Shown piece by piece: positions 36,400 to 43,407 of a stretch of 64,000 nucleotides of DNA (positions within the stretch are counted from its first letter, which is position 1; the number at the start of each line of letters is the position of its first letter). The stretch lies in assembly GCF_003219795.1 (NCBI RefSeq), contig NZ_QJVC01000001.1:124001-188000 (forward strand), written 5' to 3'. The notes under the pieces are model-generated. The model did no database searches. It saw only the letters and a program-made list of their open reading frames with translations, and was not told the origin of the DNA. Source of the DNA: Arthrobacter psychrolactophilus. GTDB taxonomy: Bacteria; Actinomycetota; Actinomycetes; Actinomycetales; Micrococcaceae. Made by a program: the position numbers and the translations under genes.

Positions 36400-37410
36400 C
36401 TAGGTCAGCGGGGAGAGGGCCAGGAAGAAGATGGCCCCTAGGAGCACACAGGCCAACGGAGTCAGGAGCCACGCGGCCGTGACGCGGGCCAGGACCCGGC
36501 CATTCGTGGCGCTGAAGCGCTGGTTGGCGCCTGCCCCGACAATGGCCGCCGTGACGGTATGCGTCGTGGAGAGCGGCATATGAAGGGCAATGGCACCCAC
36601 GAACAACAGTCCCGCGGCCACGATCTGGGCCACAAAACCACGCATGGGGTCGAGCCGGACCAGCCGATGTCCCAGCGTGTAGGAGATCCGCCAACCGCCA
36701 AATAAGGTCCCGAGGGTCAGCAGTCCGGCCGTAAACAGCGGCACCCAGAGGGGGATCTCCCCAGCCCCGGCGACACCGGCCGCTATCAGCGCAAACAAGA
36801 CGATCGCCGTCGTGCGTTGTCCGTCTTGCAAGCCGTGACCAAAGGCCACTGCCGCCCCAGCCACCGACTGTAACTGTCGAGTGCGGCGATTGACTTGATT
36901 AGGGGCGGTATTCCGGGCGGCCCACGACGTGGGGTAAACGGCCGCAAAGCCCAGCACAAAAGCCACGATGGGGGAGACGAACATGGGCACGATGACCAGC
37001 ATGAGGAGCGTGTAATTAATACCATCGAGCGGCGGATGACCAATCGCGGCCGAGCCCAGCGACGCACCCACGAGCCCGCTGATGAGCGCATGGGTGGACG
37101 AGGACGGGTAGCCACGCCACCACTGGTACAGGCCCCAAAGGCTCGCCCCGATGAGCGCGGCCAGCAGCAATATCAGGCCATCGCGTCCGGCAGGCATCGT
37201 GAAAAGTTTGTCGGCAAACACCGCTACGAGGGCCACACTTGCCAGGGCGCCGAGGCAGTTGAAAAATCCGGCCAGCAGGATGGCGACTGAGGGTGTGAGG
37301 GCCCGGTTTCGTACGGAAAGGGCGACGGCGGATGAGGCATCGCGAAATCCGTTGAGAAAGGCGAAAATCGCGGCCGTGACAATCACGGCCGTCAGCAGGA
37401 CGGTGATCAA
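36400..37410 (-). CDS. pit: Low-affinity inorganic phosphate transporter (PiT family)
   Basis: PiT permeases import metal-phosphate complexes by proton symport. The first signature is NGFRDASSAVALSV (usually NGFHDxANAVA) and the second is GHGLQDGQRTTAIV, with about ten hydrophobic segments over 336 residues. The His of the first motif is Arg here. The start is TTG 37410, 3 nt past the DUF47 stop, with AAGGA overlapping that stop. The pair is convergent with the pst operon. Confidence 0.9.
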   Translation of the reverse strand: MITVLLTAVIVTAAIFAFLNGFRDASSAVALSVRNRALTPSVAILLAGFFNCLGALASVALVAVFADKLFTMPAGRDGLILLLAALIGASLWGLYQWWRGYPSSSTHALISGLVGASLGSAAIGHPPLDGINYTLLMLVIVPMFVSPIVAFVLGFAAVYPTSWAARNTAPNQVNRRTRQLQSVAGAAVAFGHGLQDGQRTTAIVLFALIAAGVAGAGEIPLWVPLFTAGLLTLGTLFGGWRISYTLGHRLVRLDPMRGFVAQIVAAGLLFVGAIALHMPLSTTHTVTAAIVGAGANQRFSATNGRVLARVTAAWLLTPLACVLLGAIFFLALSPLT

Positions 37411-37413
37411 GGT

Positions 37414-38031
37414 CTAAGATTCCTTGACGATGATGCTGCCGACGTGGGTGGCAACGGTGCGCATCTGCCGGCTCGCCGATGCCAGATGGTCGGCCAGTGA
37501 GCGGTACTTGGCGAAGGTCGTGGCGCTGTGTGCGGCCAGAAGTTCGGCAACGACCACGCGGTGCGTGTGGTCGGCTCGCTTGGCCAGACGCAAGATCTCC
37601 AGCCAGTAATCCTCGAGGCTGTCGAGATCATCGAGGGACTTCATGGCGGTGACCGTCAATTCGGCCTGCCGCGAGAGGATCTCCAGCTGGTCGCTGACGC
37701 GGGCCGGAATTCGGTCTAGGGAATACAGCTCAATGGTTTCGCCCGCGCCCGTGAGTTTTTCGCTGCATTCATTCAGTAACTGGCCCAAGGCATAAAGATC
37801 TTCGCGGGGCAGGGGATTGATGAAGCTGGTCCGCATCCCGGTCAACAAGGTGGAGAAGTTGGCGGTGGAGGCGGCTTCCTCCTGCCGCAGGGATTCAACC
37901 AGGGAAACAAAGTCGCTGCGGGAGGCTCCAAGGAGCTCTGCTAGGGTCTGAGTTCCGGCGCTGATATGTTCGGCCATACTGGCCAACGCCTGAAGTCCGG
38001 CAGTCTCCTGAGGGAAAAGTCGAAGCTTCAT
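37414..38031 (-). CDS. DUF47 / PhoU-like protein, PiT partner
   Basis: This helical protein of 205 residues (MKLRLFPQETAGLQALASMA at the start) belongs to the DUF47/PhoU-like family, which is regularly encoded next to PiT permeases and believed to modulate phosphate uptake. Conserved PhoU-like helices show acidic patches such as DSLEDYWLEILRL. It precedes pit by only a few nucleotides, so the two are cotranscribed. The structured RNA candidate at 38084-38180 lies in its leader. Confidence 0.87.
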   Translation of the reverse strand: MKLRLFPQETAGLQALASMAEHISAGTQTLAELLGASRSDFVSLVESLRQEEAASTANFSTLLTGMRTSFINPLPREDLYALGQLLNECSEKLTGAGETIELYSLDRIPARVSDQLEILSRQAELTVTAMKSLDDLDSLEDYWLEILRLAKRADHTHRVVVAELLAAHSATTFAKYRSLADHLASASRQMRTVATHVGSIIVKES

Positions 38032-38083
38032 TTTGAGGCCTTCGTGGTAGCGGAACAGTTGCGTGATCCGTTGAATTTAGGGC

Positions 38084-38180
38084 AAAAAAGTGGTGCCGAA
38101 CCGGGAGCGCCTCTCGGCACTGGGCCGCTCAAAGCGGCTATAAAATGGAGCCCGGGGGTTCCACGGTTCGACACCACTTT
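38084..38180 (-). ncRNA. Candidate structured leader RNA / small RNA upstream of DUF47-pit
   Basis: On the minus strand, AAAGTGGTGTCGAACCG (38180-38164) pairs with CGGTTCGGCACCACTTT (38103-38087) over 17 bp with one G-U/mismatch position, and the 3' arm runs into TTTTTT. Inside lie three hairpins: TGGA...TCCA, a 6-bp GCCGCT/AGCGGC stem with a TTG loop, and AGTGCC/GGCGCT closed by a GAGA tetraloop. A competing hairpin GTGCCGA/TCGGCAC uses the 3' half of the closing stem. It could be an attenuator, a terminated small RNA or just an elaborate terminator for the upstream gene. I recognise no known RNA family. Confidence 0.5.
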
Positions 38181-38181
38181 C

Positions 38182-38210
38182 AGTCTTGTACGTCTTGGCT
38201 CGCGTGTCAA
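38182..38210 (-). promoter_or_regulatory. Promoter candidate for the structured RNA
   Basis: Minus-strand TTGACA (38210-38205), a 17-nt spacer and AAGACT (38187-38182) form a -35/-10 pair. The expected start point would fall at or just before the first base of the RNA closing stem. The -35 is a perfect consensus; the -10 matches three of six positions including the key A and final T. Confidence 0.5.
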
Positions 38211-38224
38211 CTGGAGTCTATGGA

Positions 38225-38872
38225 TTAGTCCAGTTCGCCCTTCCGCCAGGACTTCGCAGCGCCCTCTAAATCTTCGGCTGTACGCACTAATTGGTGCGCT
38301 TTTTTGGTCAATTTGCTGGCGTGCTCAGGGTGAGCAGCCTCACGCTCGGTGGCCAGGGTTGCCTGGCCCAAGGCGATGACGCGGCAGAATGCAGCCGTGC
38401 GGTTCAGCGCAACATCAAAGTCGCCGTCGAACGCCCCCGAAAGGATGGCGTTGGACATGGTGATAATCTCCTCGGCCGTGGCAGACGCGGCAACTCCTGC
38501 CACGGCATGCGCCACCTGAGCCTTTTGCTGGCCAGCCTGGAAGAAGATGCTGATGCCCTCAGGATCTTGCAGGGTGGCGGTGCGCAAAGCGTAGAGACGC
38601 CAGAGCGCGCCGGGGAGCGATTGGGCGGGGCTGGCCGCCCAGATTTCCGCGATTTCTTCCAGACCTTCGTCATCGGCGAGGCTGACCAATCGTTTGGTGA
38701 CCTCGGGATCGTTGCTGGCCTGGTCGCTGTGCACCAGTGCGCGGGCAGCGAGGTGCGCGGCCTCAGATATTCGTGCCGGATCACCGCCACCTTCGAACGG
38801 CTCAAAGTCGATAGGCGCAAAAGGCAGAGGCTTGTGCGGTCGGGGAGCTGTGCTGGCTGGTCGATCGTTCAT
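38225..38872 (-). CDS. Conserved-looking helical protein of unknown function
   Basis: A 215-residue, mostly helical protein rich in Ala, Glu and Leu, without signal peptide or membrane segment. The body includes IYFQ-like IFFQAGQQKAQVAHAVAGVAASATAEEIITMSNAILSG-type helices and a Lys-rich C-terminus (KLTKKAHQLVRTAEDLEGAAKSW). I do not recognise the family with certainty, though similar hypothetical proteins occur in Arthrobacter-like genomes. It lies upstream of the structured RNA and DUF47-pit on the same strand, and divergent from tRNA-Lys. Confidence 0.7.
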   Translation of the reverse strand: MNDRPASTAPRPHKPLPFAPIDFEPFEGGGDPARISEAAHLAARALVHSDQASNDPEVTKRLVSLADDEGLEEIAEIWAASPAQSLPGALWRLYALRTATLQDPEGISIFFQAGQQKAQVAHAVAGVAASATAEEIITMSNAILSGAFDGDFDVALNRTAAFCRVIALGQATLATEREAAHPEHASKLTKKAHQLVRTAEDLEGAAKSWRKGELD

Positions 38873-39032
38873 GACATGACATTACCCCCGCCGCCCCGGT
38901 GCGGTCGAGGGAGGCAAAGTGCTGTCGCGGATTTCGGCGGTTCGATTGCATTCTGGCGCTAGGCGTGCGGTAGTCTAATAGGCGTCAACTTTTGCAAAGC
39001 TGAATTCATCTTTGTCGAGTTGTTATTAGCTC

Positions 39033-39105
39033 GGGCCTTTAGCTCAGTTGGTAGAGCATCGGACTTTTAATCCGTGGGTCGCGGGTTCGAGCCCCGCAGG
39101 GCCCA
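39033..39105 (+). tRNA. tRNA-Lys (anticodon UUU)
   Basis: The cloverleaf folds fully: acceptor GGGCCTT / AGGGCCC, D-arm AGCTC...GAGC, anticodon arm CGGACTTTTAATCCG with anticodon TTT, and T-arm GCGGGTTCGAGCCCCGC. The discriminator is A105. CCA is not fully encoded (CCG follows). A terminator follows at 39116. The decoding enzyme LysS is in this window at 15870. Confidence 0.96.
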
Positions 39106-39115
39106 CCGAGCGAGT

Positions 39116-39153
39116 AAAAAATCCCCTGCACCGTCATGGTGTAGGGGATTTTT
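39116..39153 (+). terminator. Intrinsic terminator after tRNA-Lys
   Basis: AAAAATCCCCTGCACC pairs with GGTGTAGGGGATTTTT around GTCAT, ending in a T-run. It lies 10 nt past the tRNA. Confidence 0.9.
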
Positions 39154-39239
39154 CATGCCCCGGGTTCCCGCATCCAGGCGTTGCCACCATGAGTAACAGG
39201 AACTGTAAGAAGAGCCACAGGTGGTGGCAAGATAGTTTC

Positions 39240-40073
39240 ATGACTACGAACGCGCCCGCACTTGCCCTGACCATCGCCGGATCCGAAGCGACAGGCGGTG
39301 CCGGCGCCCAGGCCGATTTGAAGACCTTCCAGGAGCTCAATGTCTTTGGCATCGTGAATCTCACCTGCATTGTCTCCTTTGATCCGAATGACAACTGGAA
39401 CCACCGCTTTGTCCCGGTTGACCAGCAGACCATCGCCGACCAGCTGGAAGCCACGACGGCGTCCTATGGTCCCGCGTCAGGCGCACCGAGCGTGTTGGAA
39501 ACCGTCAAGATCGGCATGATGGGCAGCCCCGCCACGATCAGCACGGTTGAAGCCGCGCTCAAGGCCACATCCTTCAAGAACGTCGTGTTGGACCCCGTAC
39601 TGATCTGCAAGGGTCAGGAACCCGGACACGCCCTCGACACGGACCAGGCTCTCAAGGCCCAGATCCTGCCGCTGGCCACCTTTGTCACGCCCAACCACTT
39701 CGAGGCCGAATCCCTCTCCGGCATCACCATCAACAACATCGAGGACCTCAAGGCCGCCGCCCGCAAGATCCACGAGATCAGCGGTGCTGCCGTGCTCGCC
39801 AAGGGTGGGGTTCGCATTGCAGGTGCCGACGCCGTCGACGTCTTCTTTGATGGCGAGACGCTCGAGGTTCTCACGGCTCCCAAGGTGGGCGAGGTTGCCG
39901 TGTCGGGTGCCGGCTGCTCGCTGGCCGCCGCCATCACGGCCGAATTGGCCAAGGGCGCCACGCCGCTCGAGGCCGCTCGCACGGCCAAGGCCTTCGTCAC
40001 CGAGGGCATCAAGCACCGCGTCACCTCCGGTGCGCCGTTCACGGCCCTATGGCAGGGTGGCGCCCGCGGCTAA
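39240..40073 (+). CDS. PfkB-family vitamin kinase (pyridoxal kinase / HMP(-P) kinase, ThiD-like)
   Basis: The ThiD/PdxK signature is clear: ALTIAGSEATGGAGAQADLKTF, then FVTPNHFEAESLSG and the C-terminal catalytic VSGAGCSLAAAITAELA (GxGC type). The usual SDxSGGAG is SEATGGAG here. Enzymes of this group phosphorylate pyridoxine/pyridoxal or the thiamine precursor HMP. The GSEATGGAG form and the stand-alone location fit the Bacillus-type PdxK better, but I cannot settle it. ATG 39240 gives 277 residues; the longer frame begins inside the tRNA. Confidence 0.85.
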   Translation: MTTNAPALALTIAGSEATGGAGAQADLKTFQELNVFGIVNLTCIVSFDPNDNWNHRFVPVDQQTIADQLEATTASYGPASGAPSVLETVKIGMMGSPATISTVEAALKATSFKNVVLDPVLICKGQEPGHALDTDQALKAQILPLATFVTPNHFEAESLSGITINNIEDLKAAARKIHEISGAAVLAKGGVRIAGADAVDVFFDGETLEVLTAPKVGEVAVSGAGCSLAAAITAELAKGATPLEAARTAKAFVTEGIKHRVTSGAPFTALWQGGARG

Positions 40074-40151
40074 GGGCAGGTAACGCGGTGCGGGAGTAGC
40101 CGTGCGCTCAGCACTGTTGCCAGCACCGCGTTGGTGTGCCAAGCTCGGTTC

Positions 40152-40487
40152 ATGAGCGCCACTGAAGCCCAAGAACCTGACCCCTTCGACGCCTCCGTCC
40201 GGATGACCCGCCACGATGAGCGGCATCGCTATGAGCTGTATGAGCACGACGAATTAGCCGTGATCATCACGTTCAAGGACTTGCCCGGGCATATCGATTT
40301 CGAGCACACCATTGGCCAGCCCGGCTTCGAAGGCCGTGGCTTGGCGAAGATCCTGGCCCGCTACGCCCTCGACGATGTGGTGGCTTCCGGCAAACGCATC
40401 ATCCCGCATTGCCCCTATGTTGCCCGGTTCATTCAAAAGCATCCGGATCTGTACACCCAGTACACCGATGTCCCCGAGGAAGCCTAG
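40152..40487 (+). CDS. Short GNAT-like N-acetyltransferase (COG2388 / YjdJ type)
   Basis: This small protein of about 111 residues has the pattern YELYEHDELAVIITFKDLPGHIDFEHT, then GFEGRGLAKILARYALDDV and IIPHCPYVARFIQKHPDL. It matches the minimal yjdJ-type acetyltransferases that lack part of the GNAT fold. The substrate is unknown. ATG 40152 is chosen over 40131 because family similarity starts after it; the RBS is weak. Its stop directly abuts the following SDR start, so they are likely cotranscribed. Confidence 0.8.
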   Translation: MSATEAQEPDPFDASVRMTRHDERHRYELYEHDELAVIITFKDLPGHIDFEHTIGQPGFEGRGLAKILARYALDDVVASGKRIIPHCPYVARFIQKHPDLYTQYTDVPEEA

Positions 40488-41249
40488 ATGGTGCGCCCCA
40501 CCGCGTTGATCACCGGCGCCACCTCCGGCCTGGGGGCTGAGTTCGCCCAGCAGCTGGGCCGGTCTCAGCATGACTTGGTCTTGGTTGCCCGTGACGCGGC
40601 CCGACTCGAGGTCAAGGCGGTGCGGCTCCGCAACGACTTTGGTGTGCAGGTTGAGGTCTTGCCTGCTGACCTTGTGACGGACGACGGCGTCTCCTCCGTC
40701 AGCGCCCGGCTCGCGGATCCCGCGCGTCCCATCTCGGTCTTGGTCAACAACGCCGGATTCTCCCTTGTTAAGGCATTTGAAAACAATGCCATAGAGGAGG
40801 AAGTGGCACATCTGCGCATCCTCGCCCAAACGCCGATGGAGCTCGCGCATGCGGTCTTGCCAGGCATGCTGGAGCGAGGCGGCGGGAGCATCATCACCGT
40901 CTCAAGCGTCTCGGCCTTCATCCCCCGGGGCAGCTATGGTGCGGCGAAGGCGTGGGGCGTGAGCTTTAGCCGCTCCGCGAATCTGCGCTATGGCCCGCGA
41001 GGCGTCAACGTCACGGCCGTGTGCCCCGGATTTGTGCACACCGAATTTCATGAGCGCATGGGCGCCAATATGGGTGGTGTGAAGCCCTGGATGTGGCTCG
41101 ATGCCGAGCGGGTTGTGCGCGAAGGACTGACGGACAATGCCGCGGGTAAATCCGTTTCGATTCCATCGCGCCGCTATGCCACACTCATGGCGCTGAGCCG
41201 GATGGTGCCGGATCGGCTTGCGGCCGCGGCGGGAAACCGCGGCCGCTAA
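40488..41249 (+). CDS. Short-chain dehydrogenase/reductase
   Basis: A classical SDR of 253 residues: nucleotide-binding TGATSGLG (residues 9-16), LVNNAGFSLV, catalytic Ser in TVSSVSAF and the YxxxK pair in SYGAAKAW. The substrate cannot be deduced. It starts immediately after the stop of the small acetyltransferase and is convergent with the MHS-type transporter, with 21 nt between the stops and no clear terminator. Confidence 0.9.
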   Translation: MVRPTALITGATSGLGAEFAQQLGRSQHDLVLVARDAARLEVKAVRLRNDFGVQVEVLPADLVTDDGVSSVSARLADPARPISVLVNNAGFSLVKAFENNAIEEEVAHLRILAQTPMELAHAVLPGMLERGGGSIITVSSVSAFIPRGSYGAAKAWGVSFSRSANLRYGPRGVNVTAVCPGFVHTEFHERMGANMGGVKPWMWLDAERVVREGLTDNAAGKSVSIPSRRYATLMALSRMVPDRLAAAAGNRGR

Positions 41250-41270
41250 ACGGCCCGTGCGACTCCTCGA

Positions 41271-42875
41271 TTAGGCGTCCGTTTCGGGGCGGCCCACGGT
41301 GACGGGAATCCCGGTACCCGGCGTTGCCGGCTCGTAGCTCTCGTCAAAGGGCATATGGTCCATGTCCAGCAACGGGTTTTCATCTTGTGTGGCCACCAGC
41401 TCCCGGGCCTCCTCCATGCTGGCCACGCTCGGCATGGAGCCGGGCAGCGGCTTCTGGGCGGATTCCCGCAGGAAGTAGATACCCACCGCGCCAATCGCCG
41501 AGGTCAACATCAGGTAGTACGCGGGCATCATGGTGTTGCCTGTGAGGGTGATCAGGCCCTTCATGATGAAGGGGGCTGTGCCGCCAAAGATCGCCACGGC
41601 AAAATTGTAGGAGATCCCCATGCCGCCGTAGCGACTCGAGGTCGGGAACAACGCCGGTAGCGCCGAGGCCAGGTTAGAGACATAGAACGTCACGGGGAAG
41701 GCGATGAGCGCTAGCCCGAGCATGGTCGACCAGATCGGGCCGAGGCTGATCAGGAAGAAGGCAGGGGTGGCCAGCACCACCGTGCTGATCGCACCAACCC
41801 ACAAGACCGGCCGGCGACCGATTTTATCGGAGAGGCGACCCGTCAGAGGGATACACAAGGCCATGGCGACCAGGATGGGGATGGTGAGGATGGTTCCGTG
41901 CACCTCGTCGTACCCCATGGAATCAGTCAAATACGTTGGCATGTAGGAGGTGAGGGCGTAGCCTGCGGTGTTGGCTGCCGCCACCAGAATCATGGCCAGC
42001 AGAACTTGGCGCCAGTAAACCTTGACCAGTTGGACGGGTCCACCTGAGGCTGCTTCGTCGCTTGCCGCGGCGGATTTGGAGTGCTCCTCATTGGCGTCCA
42101 GAGTTGCCTGGAACTGAGGGGATTCCTCGATTTTCAGGCGGAAGTACACGGCGATGAGACCGAGTGGACCGGCAATCAGGAATGGCAGGCGCCAACCCCA
42201 AGCCTCCATGGCTTCCTGTCCAAGGGTCAGCTGCAGTACCGAAACGAGCGCGGCACCGATGGCGAATCCAAGATAGCTACCCAGGTCAAGGATGCTGGCA
42301 AAGAAGCCGCGTCGGTTGTCGGGCGCGTATTCGCTGACAAACGTTGTTGCACCGGCGTACTCACCTCCGGTGGAGAAGCCCTGGACCAGCTTCAGGAGGA
42401 CCAGCAGGACCGCCGCCCACATGCCGATTTGTGCGTATCCGGGCAGGAGCCCCACCGCAAACGTCGAGGCGGCCATGACGATCAACGTCGCGGCCAGGAC
42501 CTTCTGGCGTCCCACCTTGTCACCGAGCCAGCCAAAGACCACGCCGCCGAGGGGACGTGCCAGGAAGGTGGCAGCAAAGGTGCCCAGGAGGAACAATGTC
42601 TGGACATCCGGGTCAGAGTCCGGCAAGAATACCGGTCCCATGGTGCCGATCAGGTATCCGAAGACACCTACGTCGTACCATTCCATGGTGTTTCCCACGA
42701 CGGTTCCGCCGAGGGCTTTTTTCAACATGGGCTTGTTGACGATATTTACGTCAGCAACGGCCAATCGCCGTTTTTTAAGTTTGGGCAGACGGGGCTTTTT
42801 GAGCCTAGTCTGCGATCGATCTGCGGTGTCCTTAACACCTGATTCCGGTTGAGTCATGCTTCGGTCTATGGGCAT
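41271..42875 (-). CDS. MFS metabolite:H+ symporter (MHS family, ProP-like)
   Basis: A 12-helix transporter of 534 residues with GTVVGNTMEWYDVGVFGYL at the first helix, motif A GWLGDKVGRQKVL, and GFSTGGEYAGATTFVSEYAP, a hallmark of MHS transporters of betaine, proline, citrate or other carboxylates. The N-terminus has a long Lys/Arg-rich cytoplasmic lead (RLKKPRLPKLKKRRL). AAGGGGA is 7 nt before ATG 42875. The substrate is not identifiable. Confidence 0.88.
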   Translation of the reverse strand: MPIDRSMTQPESGVKDTADRSQTRLKKPRLPKLKKRRLAVADVNIVNKPMLKKALGGTVVGNTMEWYDVGVFGYLIGTMGPVFLPDSDPDVQTLFLLGTFAATFLARPLGGVVFGWLGDKVGRQKVLAATLIVMAASTFAVGLLPGYAQIGMWAAVLLVLLKLVQGFSTGGEYAGATTFVSEYAPDNRRGFFASILDLGSYLGFAIGAALVSVLQLTLGQEAMEAWGWRLPFLIAGPLGLIAVYFRLKIEESPQFQATLDANEEHSKSAAASDEAASGGPVQLVKVYWRQVLLAMILVAAANTAGYALTSYMPTYLTDSMGYDEVHGTILTIPILVAMALCIPLTGRLSDKIGRRPVLWVGAISTVVLATPAFFLISLGPIWSTMLGLALIAFPVTFYVSNLASALPALFPTSSRYGGMGISYNFAVAIFGGTAPFIMKGLITLTGNTMMPAYYLMLTSAIGAVGIYFLRESAQKPLPGSMPSVASMEEARELVATQDENPLLDMDHMPFDESYEPATPGTGIPVTVGRPETDA

Positions 42876-42994
42876 TTGTTCATCCCCTTAAGGAGGTCAT
42901 TTGCTTGCGACTTTCTGCTGCATCGCTACGGGCAGACTATAAATTCTATCAGATGGACTAATTTCGGCCCGAAAAAGAGGTCCTGCCCGGAATG

Positions 42995-43039
42995 CAAAAA
43001 CCCCGCGTTCTTGCCGGTATCGAGGGCAAAAACACGGGG
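42995..43039. terminator. Terminator between ptsH and the MHS transporter
   Basis: CCCCGCGTTCTTGCC (43001-43015) pairs with GGGCAAAAACACGGGG (43024-43039) with small internal mismatches. On the minus strand it is followed by TTTTT. It lies just after the ptsH stop. Confidence 0.75.
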
Positions 43040-43054
43040 TCGCGGGAACACGAA

Positions 43055-43330
43055 TTAAGCGTCGTGATTCGTCTCCAGGATGCGTGCCAACGTTTCCAAC
43101 GCCTCCGTGGCGGAGTCGTCCTCGGTGCGCAGGACCACGGCCTCGCCGTGCTCAACTCCGAGGGACATGAGGGAGAGCATGCTGTCTGCATCGACGGCCT
43201 CATCGAGGGGCTCGCCAACGCGGGCGATGGTTACTTCTACGTCCAGATCTCCTGCGGTTTCGGCGAAGAGCGCGGCCGGGCGGGCGTGCAGTCCAGCGGT
43301 GCTGGCAATGACGGCGGTACGTTCAATCAT
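43055..43330 (-). CDS. ptsH: Phosphocarrier protein HPr
   Basis: HPr carries phosphate from EI to sugar-specific EIIA domains. The active His is residue 15 in STAGLHARPAAL. The usual Ser46 region reads DADSMLSLMSLGVEHG. At 91 residues it is a normal length. It is the last gene of the leftward fruR-fruK-fruA-ptsI-ptsH cluster, separated from ptsI by 77 nt containing a perfect hairpin. Confidence 0.94.
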   Translation of the reverse strand: MIERTAVIASTAGLHARPAALFAETAGDLDVEVTIARVGEPLDEAVDADSMLSLMSLGVEHGEAVVLRTEDDSATEALETLARILETNHDA

Positions 43331-43365
43331 GAGGTGCTCCAGTTCTTTGTATTTGATAATCGGGG

Positions 43366-43397
43366 GGAGTCTGTCGAGATGACTCGCGACAGACTCC
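43366..43397 (-). promoter_or_regulatory. Perfect hairpin between ptsI and ptsH
   Basis: GGAGTCTGTCG (43366-43376) and CGACAGACTCC (43387-43397) are perfect 11-bp arms around a 10-nt loop. No T-run follows on the minus strand, so it is not a classical terminator. It could stabilise the upstream mRNA or cause partial termination, setting the HPr to EI ratio. Confidence 0.5.
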
Positions 43398-43407
43398 AGT
43401 ATCGAGG

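Noticed and set aside
38164-38180. tRNA T-arm-like sequence GGTTCGAC on the plus strand in the DUF47 upstream region
   Set aside because: No acceptor, D or anticodon arms can be built on that strand. The sequence is better explained as one arm of the minus-strand RNA structure.
39048-39239. Extension of the vitamin-kinase frame into the tRNA-Lys gene
   Set aside because: It would translate the tRNA and its terminator. The conserved kinase sequence begins at ATG 39240.
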